Assembly: GCA_004144175.1 (NCBI GenBank)
Contig: SEFT01000002.1
Location: forward strand, 124,001-188,000
Origin: Sphingobacteriales bacterium
GTDB taxonomy: Bacteria; Bacteroidota; Bacteroidia; Chitinophagales; Chitinophagaceae
Length of the DNA stretch: 64,000 nt
Reading direction: 5' to 3'
Position numbers and translations under genes: made by a program. Every line of letters starts with the position of its first letter. Position 1 is the first letter of the stretch. This document shows, one piece after another, positions 8,975 to 16,760 of this stretch. The notes below the pieces were generated by a model, which did not search any database, had not been told where the DNA came from, and saw only the letters and a list, made by a program, of their open reading frames with translations.

Positions 8975-9832
8975 TTACTTACTAAACGCCTTGAACGCAT
9001 TCAACACCGCCTGGTGCATTATCGTTGCATGGTTCTGATCAGGCAGATAGTCAAAGTGCAGATTGATATTCTTGTTATTCAACGATTTTATTTTATCGGC
9101 AAGTATGTTGGCATCTACTTCCATCACATGTGGCTCGGCAGTAGGCGCCAGGCCTTCTTTGCCTACGCCTATATATATGTCTGTACTTGATGCAGGATTG
9201 CCGGGTGAAATAGCCATCGTAGCCTTCAGCAACGAACCATTATCCCACCACAGGCTGGGGCTAATGATTAGGTAGCTATCAAACAGCTGCGGCTTCTTTG
9301 CCAGCACCTGCGCTGCCAGCAAGCCGCCCAATGACTGCCCTATCAGCATATCCGCACCATTGGTACGGTAGCGTTGCTGTATATAGGGTTTCAGCTCCTG
9401 TTCTATAAATGTTATAAACTTTTCAGAACCACCAGTTGTCGGCCACTTCTCCTTGTCGCCCTTTACGGTGGTAGGGAAAGTGAAATCTCTTTTTCTATCG
9501 ACATTGGCAATGCCTACCACTATCGATGGCTTCACCCAATTGATCCACGACATACTGCCAAACTGAACCAGCCCGGCAATATGCTGGAAGTCTTCACCCA
9601 TACTACCATCCAGCAGGTATATAACATTGTATCTGGAGGTATCTGAGGCACTATACCCTTCAGGCAGATATATGTTTAGAGTCCTGTTTTCGCCAAGCAC
9701 TTGAGATTTTATCTCATCTGCTACACCTATGGTTATCGGTGTTTGCTTGATGGGCTTTGATACGGAAGTCTGCGCCTGTGATAACAGGCCGACTGAAAGA
9801 AACGTAATCAATAAAAGAAACTTGCAATACAT
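8975..9832 (-). CDS. Secreted alpha/beta-hydrolase, esterase D / siderophore-esterase-like
   Basis: A 285-residue protein with an Sec signal peptide ending SQAQ. It belongs to the putative esterase family (PF00756 type). The nucleophile is Ser167 in GQSLGG, an early YLLDGS turn sits near residue 74, SPSLWWDN lies downstream, and the catalytic His is in DQNHATI near the C-terminus. Relatives include IroE/Fes-like siderophore esterases and feruloyl esterases. The start at 9832 (MYCKFLLLITF) places the hydrophobic core correctly; a more upstream ATG adds nine residues. It is probably the first gene of a minus-strand operon with the phosphodiester glycosidase, outer-membrane barrel and lipoprotein. 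A second esterase of the same family occurs at 53796-54977. Confidence 0.88.
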   Translation of the reverse strand: MYCKFLLLITFLSVGLLSQAQTSVSKPIKQTPITIGVADEIKSQVLGENRTLNIYLPEGYSASDTSRYNVIYLLDGSMGEDFQHIAGLVQFGSMSWINWVKPSIVVGIANVDRKRDFTFPTTVKGDKEKWPTTGGSEKFITFIEQELKPYIQQRYRTNGADMLIGQSLGGLLAAQVLAKKPQLFDSYLIISPSLWWDNGSLLKATMAISPGNPASSTDIYIGVGKEGLAPTAEPHVMEVDANILADKIKSLNNKNINLHFDYLPDQNHATIMHQAVLNAFKAFSK

Positions 9833-9887
9833 GCTGATGCGGATTAACAGCACCAAATGTAGGTAATCGATGTTGACTGGTGATATA

Positions 9888-10235
9888 CTAGTGGGCCGAT
9901 ATCTGCGCCACCAACTTATATACCTGTATCATCTGCCGACCTTTGTCCGACAGCTCATATTCTATATGCAGCGGCTTTTGACTTACAATGGTCTTATTCA
10001 GCATTTCGCCTTCTTCCAACTCACGCAGCGCAGTGGCTATCGATTGTTTATTGGCATCGGGCAGCTCGCGCAGTATGGTATTAAAACGGATGGGGCCACT
10101 ATAAGCCAGCTTGAATATCTGCGGCTTCCACTTGCCCGATAGCAGTTTCAATACGTCCTCACCGGGGCAGTTATTGTTGTTGGCTATCGTACTATTGGTG
10201 GTCACATTTTTCTGACTTGTTTGTAAACTATCCAT
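9888..10235 (-). CDS. HxlR family winged-helix transcriptional regulator
   Basis: A 115-residue DNA-binding protein. The HxlR core is visible as CPGEDVLKLLSGKWKPQIF followed by RFNTILRELPDANKQSIATALRELEE (recognition region) and EYELSDKGRQM (wing). One conserved cysteine sits at the start of the domain (NNNNCPGED), the position that senses electrophiles or oxidants in several HxlR proteins such as YodB and HypR. The start MDSLQTSQ at 10235 was chosen because upstream codons overlap the divergent promoter region. It is divergently transcribed, with 47 bp between start codons, from the Old Yellow Enzyme gene, its likely target. Confidence 0.92.
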   Translation of the reverse strand: MDSLQTSQKNVTTNSTIANNNNCPGEDVLKLLSGKWKPQIFKLAYSGPIRFNTILRELPDANKQSIATALRELEEGEMLNKTIVSQKPLHIEYELSDKGRQMIQVYKLVAQISAH

Positions 10236-10282
10236 CTGCTTCGACCTTTGGCTAAAATTATAAACGACGAAAATAATCAATT

Positions 10283-11386
10283 ATGAAAGGCCAAACTATC
10301 AGTAAATTATTTGAGGGCATCAACCTAAACAATATAAAATTAAATATCCGTATCGCTATGGCGCCGATGACACGCTCGCGCGCCATCGGCTATGTGCCTA
10401 ACGACCTGATGGTAAAATACTACCAACAGCGTGCGTCGGCGGGGCTTATCATCACTGAAGGTATCGCGCCATCGCCAAACGGGCTGGGTTATGCACGCAT
10501 AGCGGGCATCTACAGCCAGGAGCAGATCGACGGCTGGAAGAAAATAACTGACGTGGTACACGCCGAAGGCGGGAAGATTTTTGCACAGCTGATGCACGTG
10601 GGCCGTGTGGCGCACCCGGTAAATATGCCGGCAGGCGCTAAGGTACTGGCCCCATCTGCAGTAGCTGCCACGGGCGAAATATGGACCGATGCCGAAGGCA
10701 TGCAACCATACGCCACGCCTGCTGAAATGAATGGAGAAGAACTGCAAGCTGCTATACAGGAGTTTGTGAATACTTCGAAAAACTCGATCGAGGCCGGGTT
10801 CGATGGTATAGAGCTGCATGGCGCCAATGGCTACCTGCTGGAGCAGTTCCTGAACCCGCATACCAATACCAGGACCGATGCTTACGGAGGTTCGGTAGAG
10901 AACAGGATAAGATTTGTAGTAGAAGTAACAAAGAGAGTAGCCGAAGCTATCGGCAAAGAACGCGTGGGTATCCGCCTCTCCCCCTACAACCAGTTCAACG
11001 GCATGTCGCTATACGATGAGGTTTTTGAAACATACGACAAGCTGACCAAAGAGATAGGCAAGCTGGATATAGCCTACATACACCTGGTAGACTATGCAGC
11101 ACGCCAGTACAATGCCGATCTGATAGACATCATACGCAGCAACTTCTCGGGCACATACATACTGAATGCAGGTTATACACTGGAGCGTGCCAATGAGGTG
11201 CTGGAAGCCGGTGTAGCAGACATGGTATCGTTTGGATCACCGTTCATCTCTAACCCCGACCTGCCCCACCGTCTGCAAAACAACATTGCTTTGACACAGC
11301 CCGACCCAAGTTTATTTTTTACTCCGGGCGAACAAGGCTATATTGACTATGCCTTTGCAGCAGAAACCGAGAATGCCAATGCTTAA
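10283..11386 (+). CDS. Alkene reductase, Old Yellow Enzyme family (NADH:flavin oxidoreductase)
   Basis: A 367-residue FMN-dependent TIM-barrel enzyme that reduces activated C=C bonds of enals, enones, quinones and N-ethylmaleimide, a detoxification reaction. Visible motifs are the N-terminal MAPMTRSRA; FAQLMHVGRVAH; GFDGIELHGANGYLLEQFL, which holds the His/Asn pair that binds the substrate oxyanion; NTRTDAYGGSVENRIRF; and RVGIRLSPYNQF. The length is standard for NemA/XenA-type enzymes. It is the first gene of a two-gene operon with the DsbA-like gene, whose start codon overlaps this gene's stop by 8 nt. It is probably controlled by the divergent HxlR regulator. Confidence 0.93.
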   Translation: MKGQTISKLFEGINLNNIKLNIRIAMAPMTRSRAIGYVPNDLMVKYYQQRASAGLIITEGIAPSPNGLGYARIAGIYSQEQIDGWKKITDVVHAEGGKIFAQLMHVGRVAHPVNMPAGAKVLAPSAVAATGEIWTDAEGMQPYATPAEMNGEELQAAIQEFVNTSKNSIEAGFDGIELHGANGYLLEQFLNPHTNTRTDAYGGSVENRIRFVVEVTKRVAEAIGKERVGIRLSPYNQFNGMSLYDEVFETYDKLTKEIGKLDIAYIHLVDYAARQYNADLIDIIRSNFSGTYILNAGYTLERANEVLEAGVADMVSFGSPFISNPDLPHRLQNNIALTQPDPSLFFTPGEQGYIDYAFAAETENANA

Positions 11387-12380
11387 AAATTTTAGTTTAC
11401 TGTGCGTACTGCTGTTAGCTATCTATAGCAATGCAAAAGCACAGACAAAAGTGAAAAGGAAGATGCAGAAGACAGAAAAGAATGCCATGCTTTGCGATAC
11501 CGCCACAGGCATGTGTGAACTACCGGGACATGACGACCATGTAGCCAATAAGCAAACAGCGGCAGTTAATAAGGCAGTAAAGATCGTATACTACACCGAC
11601 CCGATATGCTCATCGTGTTGGGGTATAGAGCCGCAGCTATGGAAGCTGAAGCTGGAATATGGCCACGAGATAGAAGTAGAATACCGTATGGGTGGCCTGC
11701 TGCCATCATGGGAGATATACAACAGCGGCGGCATATCGAAGCCTTCGGATGTGGCAGCGCACTGGGATGAAGTAAGCCACCACTACGAAATGCCCATAGA
11801 TGGCGACGTATGGCTTGAAGACCCGCTGCCATCGTCTTACCCGCCTTCTATTGCATTTAAGGCTGCACAGTTGCAGGATAAGGACAAAGCGCTGGCCTTT
11901 ATGCGCAGGATACGCGAGATGGTATTCCTCGAAAAGAAGAACATAACTAAATGGGAACACCTGGCGACCGCGGCGCAAGAGACAGGGTTGGATGTTGTTC
12001 AATTGAAACAAGACTATGAAGGCAAAGCGGTACAGCTATTTGAAGAAGACCTGGCAATGGCAAGAGGCGCAGGAGTGAGAGGCTTCCCTACACTAATACT
12101 GACCAATAAGGATGGCGAACAAACAATGCTGCGCGGGTCGAGACCCTATAAAGAATTCGAGGCAGGCATAACAAAGCTGGCTCCTGCGGCACATAGAAAG
12201 CCTATATCTACCGACCGGACGGCTGTACTGAAAAAGTTCAAAACCATAACTGCTAAGGAATACGCAGTGATGTTCGATATCTCATTTGCGCAGGCAGAAA
12301 AAGAGCTGAAGGAACTTGAGGAGAAAAAGGTCGTTTCACGATACGATACAAAGAATGGAGCCATCTGGAGGATGAAATAA
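11379..12380 (+). CDS. Exported DsbA-family dithiol oxidoreductase with winged-helix-like C-terminal tail
   Basis: A protein of about 333 residues. A signal peptide (MLKNFSLLCVLLLAIYSNAKAQ) precedes a FrnE/YjbH-type DsbA domain with the active site CSSCW in the first third and the cis-proline loop VRGFPTLIL near residue 235. After the domain ends, roughly the last 55 residues (TDRTAVLKKFKTITAKEY to the terminus) look like a small helix-turn-helix/winged-helix module, unusual for a protein with an export signal. The ATG at 11379 overlaps the reductase stop codon by 8 nt, implying translational coupling; an ATG at 11373 is also possible. A long perfect hairpin follows the gene. The thiol-redox role is supported by the motif, the partner is unknown. 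Confidence 0.85.
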   Translation: MLKNFSLLCVLLLAIYSNAKAQTKVKRKMQKTEKNAMLCDTATGMCELPGHDDHVANKQTAAVNKAVKIVYYTDPICSSCWGIEPQLWKLKLEYGHEIEVEYRMGGLLPSWEIYNSGGISKPSDVAAHWDEVSHHYEMPIDGDVWLEDPLPSSYPPSIAFKAAQLQDKDKALAFMRRIREMVFLEKKNITKWEHLATAAQETGLDVVQLKQDYEGKAVQLFEEDLAMARGAGVRGFPTLILTNKDGEQTMLRGSRPYKEFEAGITKLAPAAHRKPISTDRTAVLKKFKTITAKEYAVMFDISFAQAEKELKELEEKKVVSRYDTKNGAIWRMK

Positions 12381-12392
12381 AGACTAAGTAAT

Positions 12393-12428
12393 AATCAGAA
12401 CGCCGTGAGTGTTCACGGCGTTCTGATT
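12393..12428 (+). terminator. Strong terminator hairpin of the OYE-DsbA operon
   Basis: A perfect 16-bp stem (arms 12393-12408 and 12413-12428) around the tetraloop GTGT lies 12 nt after the stop codon. The T-tract is short. Confidence 0.8.
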
Positions 12429-12496
12429 TAGCTATTGTAATGCTTTTAAAAGGAGAAAGGATGGTTACCGCATACGTTAACCACTACACGTTATAC

Positions 12497-12886
12497 TCAC
12501 TCCAACCACTTAAAGGTTCTTACAAAAAATGCAAAATCCTTTTTATCAATTGGGTCACCGGGAAATCTATCAACATAATCCAAATCGCAGTTCCCAGTTA
12601 AACCACTATCAATTTCCAGAAGCAAAGTGTCAAAAGTTGAATACAAGTCAGGACTGTTATTCAGCATATCATGCAAAAAATATAAAATATGTTTTCTTTG
12701 CCAACCGACACTCTTTAGATTTGATATACTCTCATCTACCTTTTTATCAATTTCAGTAGAAACAGTGCCAGCATCTGCTTCTTGTTTTATCAACTCAGCT
12801 AGTTGACTTTTACGATAATCATAATCTTTAGGCAATTGCAAAATTTTACTTTTCAAAAAAATGAAGTTGCGCGGGTTGTTTATCAT
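12497..12886 (-). CDS. Hypothetical protein, AT-rich
   Basis: A 129-residue soluble protein with no signal peptide or membrane segment and no family I recognise. Its first half is helical and charged (KDYDYRKSQLAELIKQEADAG, EIDKKVDESISNLK). The C-terminal half contains GWQRKHILYFLHDML and ends FVRTFKWLE. The gene is clearly richer in A+T than its neighbours and, with the gene at 13126 and the hairpin between them, forms an AT-rich island. An immunity-type or other accessory role is possible but only a guess. The length of the open frame and the plausible amino-acid composition support a real gene. Confidence 0.6.
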   Translation of the reverse strand: MINNPRNFIFLKSKILQLPKDYDYRKSQLAELIKQEADAGTVSTEIDKKVDESISNLKSVGWQRKHILYFLHDMLNNSPDLYSTFDTLLLEIDSGLTGNCDLDYVDRFPGDPIDKKDFAFFVRTFKWLE

Positions 12887-12946
12887 AACATAAATCTACT
12901 GTTTAGTAAGTGTCTATTTGAAGGCGGCTACAATGTTTAACTTCCT

Positions 12947-12975
12947 CCAAGGGTCTCCTACATAGAGACCCTTGG
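12947..12975. repeat. Perfect inverted repeat in an AT-rich intergenic region
   Basis: CCAAGGGTCTC and GAGACCCTTGG (11 bp each) flank a 7-nt loop. A related GGGTC...GACCC pair lies about 75-115 bp downstream (about 13047-13065). The hairpin lacks a T-tract, so it is not an ordinary terminator. The rest of the 239-bp gap shows nothing else I can name. Confidence 0.7.
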
Positions 12976-13125
12976 CCTTCACATCGTCTACCGCTGATGG
13001 CAGGCATAATAGCAAAATCATTTTCATCCCTTTGATTCCCATGGGGGGTCCTTTTCAAGAGACCCTAAGGGGGAAAGAAATACTTCCTTAACTTTCCTCC
13101 TTGGCATTCTTAAAACGCGACTATC

Positions 13126-13452
13126 ATGACCCTTGGCGAATTAGTAAGTTATTTTAGAAATGGCTGTTCTTTTAAAGAATTTTGTTTGTCCCAGGCTTTG
13201 AAAGCTGAATCTGAAGCTATTGAAATATACATGCAAAAACCTTTTAGTCTAAACAATAATCTAAAATTCTTTGAGATTGAAATAACAGAAGGCAGAATGG
13301 AATATAACTTTGATGGAATCAATTACGGCAACCTTTTTGACTTCCATTATTTTATAGGCGCAATTGAAGAGTCGAACGAACAGAACAATACATCCTTAAC
13401 AAACGATGCTATAGCTAGACGTTTGCATGAATACGCGATAAATGACGCTTAA
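13126..13452 (+). CDS. Hypothetical protein, AT-rich
   Basis: A 108-residue acidic soluble protein without a recognised domain. It starts MTLGELVSYFRNGCSF, has a strand-like middle (NNNLKFFEIEITEGRMEYNF) and ends with a helix (NDAIARRLHEYAINDA). It shares the AT-rich composition of the upstream gene at 12497 and may belong to the same acquired segment. The predicted protein has normal residue usage and no homopolymers, so I accept it as coding, but the function is unknown. It is separated by 64 nt from the methyltransferase gene, which has its own promoter-like box. Confidence 0.6.
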   Translation: MTLGELVSYFRNGCSFKEFCLSQALKAESEAIEIYMQKPFSLNNNLKFFEIEITEGRMEYNFDGINYGNLFDFHYFIGAIEESNEQNNTSLTNDAIARRLHEYAINDA

Positions 13453-13489
13453 CTAAATAACAAGCCACCCACCTTTGCCCGCCACCCCT

Positions 13490-13497
13490 TATTTTTG
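13490..13497 (+). promoter_or_regulatory. -7 box upstream of the methyltransferase/PAP2 pair
   Basis: TATTTTTG matches TAnnTTTG and lies 19 nt before the ATG at 13517. A TTTG at 13474-13477 is too close (12 nt) to be a normal -33 element, so the promoter is supported by the -7 box only. Confidence 0.4.
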
Positions 13498-13516
13498 TAG
13501 CCGCTAACGATAGAAG

Positions 13517-14251
13517 ATGGAACATAAAGACTGGTTTGAAAGTTGGTTTGGCTCTCCTTATTACAAGATCCTGTATCAGAACAGGGACGAGCTGGAAGCG
13601 CAGGAGTTTGTAGAGACTTTACTAAAGCACCTGAACCCGCTGTCGGGCAGCCGCATGGTTGACATAGCCTGTGGTGAGGGCCGTTTTGCCATACAACTGG
13701 CCGAACATGGCTTTGATGTTACGGGCATCGACCTGTCGCACCACAGCATAGAGAAAGCCAAAGCTGCCGAGGACGATAGCCTGCACTTCTATGTGCACGA
13801 TATGCGGTTTCCATTCTACATCAACTATTTCGACTACGCATTCAACTTCTTCACCAGCTTCGGCTATTTTGCGCACGACCGAGACCATGTGATGGCCGCC
13901 AAGTCATTTGCAGGGGCATTGAAGAAAGACGGGTTGTTAATCATCGATTACCTGAATCGAGACTATGTGCTGCAAAACCTGGTGCCCGAGGAAACGGTGC
14001 AGCGCGGCAGCTATACCTTCCAGATCAACCGTTCGCTGGAGCGCAATCATATCATCAAGAAGATATGCTTTGCCGATGCGGATAACAAGCAGCGCTGCTA
14101 CACCGAAAGCGTAGCCGCATTTTCCCTGGCCGATTTTATTGCTATATTCAAGAAGGCAAAGCTATCGCTGGTGGGCACTTTTGGCGATTACCAACTCAAT
14201 AGCTACCACCCTACCGACTCGCCGAGGATGATCATGATATTTAAGAAATAG
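13517..14251 (+). CDS. Class I SAM-dependent methyltransferase
   Basis: A 244-residue cytosolic Rossmann-fold methyltransferase. Motif I is MVDIACGEGRFAIQL near residue 48, the acidic loop GIDLSHHS follows, and FYVHDMRFPFYINYFDYAFN provides the motif II/III region. The C-terminal part is strand-rich and variable. The substrate cannot be read from the sequence; similar stand-alone proteins in Bacteroidota are annotated only as methyltransferases of small molecules. The start MEHKDWFESWF is supported by a TATTTTTG promoter box 19 nt upstream. The PAP2 gene starts 2 nt after its stop codon, so the two are co-transcribed. Confidence 0.88.
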   Translation: MEHKDWFESWFGSPYYKILYQNRDELEAQEFVETLLKHLNPLSGSRMVDIACGEGRFAIQLAEHGFDVTGIDLSHHSIEKAKAAEDDSLHFYVHDMRFPFYINYFDYAFNFFTSFGYFAHDRDHVMAAKSFAGALKKDGLLIIDYLNRDYVLQNLVPEETVQRGSYTFQINRSLERNHIIKKICFADADNKQRCYTESVAAFSLADFIAIFKKAKLSLVGTFGDYQLNSYHPTDSPRMIMIFKK

Positions 14252-14252
14252 T

Positions 14253-14861
14253 ATGCTACAGAAGCTGCAGGAATTATTGATGTACTGGGACTACACCACA
14301 TGGTATTACCTCAATACCCAGTGGCACCACCCTGTGCTCGATGCCATCATCCCCTACCTGCGCAACCCCTGGACATGGGCACCACTCTATCTGTTCCTGC
14401 TGGTTTTCATGCTCATGAATTTCGGACGTAGGGGGCTTGTCTGGTGCCTGTTCTTCCTGCTTACATTCGCACTGGCCGATTTCATCAGCGCCTCGCTGGT
14501 GAAGCCGCTGTTTCAGCGGGTGAGGCCTTGCAACAACCCCTACCTTTCGCAAGTGGTACACATCATCGTACCCTGCGGCAGCGGATATAGTTTTCCGTCC
14601 TCACATGCCTCCAATCACTTTGCACTAGGTGTATTTGCTGCGGCCTCGCTCGAGAGCCGGGTACGGAAGGTTTGGTACTGGGCTATGCTCTGGGCATTTT
14701 CAGTAGCCTATGCGCAGGTATATGTAGGTGTGCACTACCCGCTCGATGTGCTTTGCGGCGGGGTACTGGGTGGCTCCATTGGGGTAATGACATCCCGGTT
14801 ATTCCTTACTACCACAGGACTTGAAAAGAAGGTGCTCAAAAAGCAAACAGCGGGCTCATAA
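14253..14861 (+). CDS. PAP2-superfamily membrane phosphatase
   Basis: A 202-residue integral membrane protein with about five hydrophobic segments and the three PAP2 motifs in order: KPLFQRVRPC (KxxxxxxRP), the PSSH core in GYSFPSSHASNHF, and the SxxYxxxHYPxD-like VGVHYPLDVLCGG. Family members dephosphorylate undecaprenyl pyrophosphate, phosphatidic acid or lipid A on the periplasmic side. The size suits a UppP (PgpB-like) or LpxE-like enzyme but does not decide between them. It follows the methyltransferase gene at 2 nt and ends about 140 nt before the RNase P RNA gene. Confidence 0.9.
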   Translation: MLQKLQELLMYWDYTTWYYLNTQWHHPVLDAIIPYLRNPWTWAPLYLFLLVFMLMNFGRRGLVWCLFFLLTFALADFISASLVKPLFQRVRPCNNPYLSQVVHIIVPCGSGYSFPSSHASNHFALGVFAAASLESRVRKVWYWAMLWAFSVAYAQVYVGVHYPLDVLCGGVLGGSIGVMTSRLFLTTTGLEKKVLKKQTAGS

Positions 14862-14964
14862 ATACAAATACATTACCATCGCGTCATAATGAATTTATAA
14901 ATAATATGTGATACATATTAGACTGTAACTGAATTGTTAACAAAAATAATTTGTCCTGATTTTC

Positions 14965-14996
14965 TTGGTATTTAAGGGCATTTTTTGTTACTTTTG
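14965..14996 (+). promoter_or_regulatory. Promoter of the RNase P RNA gene
   Basis: TTG at 14965-14967 and TACTTTTG at 14989-14996 are separated by 21 nt. The predicted transcription start (about 15002-15004) coincides with the 5' strand of the RNA's P1 helix, which independently supports the site. Confidence 0.65.
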
Positions 14997-15003
14997 TATT
15001 GAT

Positions 15004-15362
15004 TACAAACTGGGTTATCGCTCCTGCGTCTGCAGGTGAGGAAAGTCCGGACAGCACAGAGCAGCGCACCATCTAACGGATGGGACCTCACGCCAGTGAG
15101 GGACAGAAAGTGCCACAGAAAATAACCGCCTTCAAGATTGGGGGTAAGGGTGAAAATGTAGAGTAAGAGCCTACGCTATTTGGTGGCAACACTAGATAGG
15201 GGTAAACCTTGCGCGCTGAAATATCAAATAGTCGGACGATTGAGGACGGCTCGTTTGATGTCCGTGGGTTGATAGCTAGAGGTGTTGCGCGAGCAGCATC
15301 CCAGATAAATGATAACCATCCCGGGACCATACGGGATACAGAATCCGGCTTATAGGTTTGTA
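15004..15362 (+). ncRNA. rnpB: RNase P RNA, bacterial class A
   Basis: This is the catalytic RNA that trims tRNA 5' leaders. The diagnostic conserved pieces are present in order: GAGGAAAGTCCGGAC (5' strand of P4 and CR-I) near 15040-15054, a conserved AGAGTAAGAGCC-like middle region, and ACAGAATCCGGCTTAT (CR-V and the 3' strand of P4) near 15338-15353. The ends pair as P1 (TACAAAC near 15004 with GTTTGTA ending 15362). The length of about 359 nt is typical for class A. A consensus promoter precedes it and a strong terminator hairpin follows. Confidence 0.96.
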
Positions 15363-15382
15363 GTTGTTTTGGTTAAATGATG

Positions 15383-15415
15383 AGAGCGTCGGTTCGCCCG
15401 GTGCTCTATTTTTTT
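15383..15415 (+). terminator. Terminator of the RNase P RNA gene
   Basis: A 10-bp stem with two G-T wobbles (arms 15383-15392 and 15398-15407), loop TTCGC, then A and a run of seven T. Confidence 0.88.
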
Positions 15416-15496
15416 GTGGGTACTGCTCTGATTGCTAGCTTTAGAACTTCAATAAGTCAAGAAACTAATTATCTAAATCAGTAATAGACAAACAGC

Positions 15497-16174
15497 GTGA
15501 AAAAAGCAATAATCCTATCTTGTCTACTAGGACTAGCTATAATCGGTGGCCTATACATTAAGCGCAAACTTTACAGCCCTAAACATCAGCTTGAAACAGC
15601 GGCAAGAGAAGCCAAAGAGCTAGCGGCAGCAAACGAGATACAAAATGGTGACTTGATCTTCCAGACTTCCATTTCAGGGCAAAGCAAAGCAATTCAAATT
15701 GCGACAAATTCAAAATACTCGCATTGCGGAATAATCTATGGCGACAATGGAGTATTATGTTTTTGAAGCTGTTCAACCTGTTAAAATAACATCGCTTGAC
15801 AAATGGATAGCGCGTGGTAAAGACGGGCACTATGTAATTAAGCGGCTAAAAAATGCCGAACAGGTTTTGACTGCCGCAACACTTAAAAAAATGAAAAAGG
15901 AAGGCGACAAATTCAAAGGCAAAAATTACGACCTGACCTTTGAATGGAGTGATGAAAAGATCTATTGTTCTGAACTGATATGGAAGATATATAAACGCGC
16001 GACGGGCCTTGAAATTGGCAAACTTGAAAGACTTAGCGACTTTGACCTGAAAAATGAAGTAATTAAACAAAAATGAAGCAGCGGTATGGCAACAAAATCC
16101 CAATGAACGAAATTGTCATTTCACCCAAGGCTATATTTGACAGCGAGCTATTAGAAACTGTAAGAGAGAACTAA
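15497..16174 (+). pseudogene. YiiX-type permuted papain-like hydrolase gene with two compensating frameshifts
   Basis: The N-terminal frame (from 15497) encodes a membrane/signal segment, then NGDLIFQTSISGQSKAIQIA and KYSHCGIIYGDNG, the start of the YiiX/NlpC-P60-like domain with its His. That frame stops at 15766. The domain continues in the next frame as EYYVFEAVQPVKITSLDKWI through KIYCSELIWKIY (catalytic Cys) to a stop at 16076. It then resumes in the original frame from 16073 as MKQRYGNKIPMNEIVISPKAIF to TVREN and a stop at 16172-16174, a typical family C-terminus. One extra base near 15750-15757 and one missing A in the A-run at 16069-16073 would explain both shifts. Either two sequencing indels or a decaying gene; with both corrected it would be a normal protein of about 225 residues. 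Confidence 0.75.
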
Positions 16175-16275
16175 ATACAAGCAATCCCCCTACTGGCTTA
16201 AAGAGTATGGTTCTACAGACTTTCTTTATTCATTAGCTTGTCCTAACTTGTATATAGTCACTAAAATCACCCTTT

Positions 16276-16716
16276 ATGGAAGTTACATCCGAGGCTATTG
16301 AACTCAGACTTATAGCTGAATTTGAAAAAGAATTTGGCTTTATTAGAAATAAATTTGAAGTCATGAACTTACTGGGGAATAACTCGGCAATGGATAATGA
16401 TGTTATCGAATACCTTAAACTTCCTTCAGAGGAAAACAATATAGTATGGCATCCCGGTGTTTATGTTTTTATCGGTAATAATTCTATCTACAGAGTTGGG
16501 GTGAGCATGAATAATAGTCGCCTGAGAGTAATGCAACACTTAGAAGGGTGGACTGCAAAAGGTGAATATTGTATCTGGGATATAGACAAGTTTGACGACA
16601 AAGCTATACTTCTCTTTAATGTCAAGAATAGGCAGGATCGGCACTGGCTTTTAGCATTAGAAGCATTTTTTGAAATAAACTTTCAACCACTTATCCGAGC
16701 AGGCAGAATTGGTTAA
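16276..16716 (+). CDS. Hypothetical protein with GIY-YIG-like C-terminal half
   Basis: A 146-residue protein. The first 60 residues are helical (MEVTSEAIELRLIAEFEKEFG). From about residue 63, PGVYVFIGNNSIYRVGVSMN followed by SRLRVMQHLEG resembles the GIY-x10-YIG-xR-xH layout of the GIY-YIG nuclease fold. The helix ALEAFFEINFQPLIRAG near the C-terminus occupies the position of the catalytic Glu and the closing segment. The first element reads GVY and the second YRVG rather than YIG, so activity is uncertain and a ligand-binding role is possible. It is AT-rich, stands alone and is followed by a bidirectional terminator. Confidence 0.6.
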   Translation: MEVTSEAIELRLIAEFEKEFGFIRNKFEVMNLLGNNSAMDNDVIEYLKLPSEENNIVWHPGVYVFIGNNSIYRVGVSMNNSRLRVMQHLEGWTAKGEYCIWDIDKFDDKAILLFNVKNRQDRHWLLALEAFFEINFQPLIRAGRIG

Positions 16717-16760
16717 TCTCCTTCAAGCCTATACATATTTATTATCGATAAGAACAACTA

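Noticed and set aside
10340-10861. Long antisense open frame within the Old Yellow Enzyme gene.
   Set aside because: The reductase reading frame has all family motifs; the antisense product has none.
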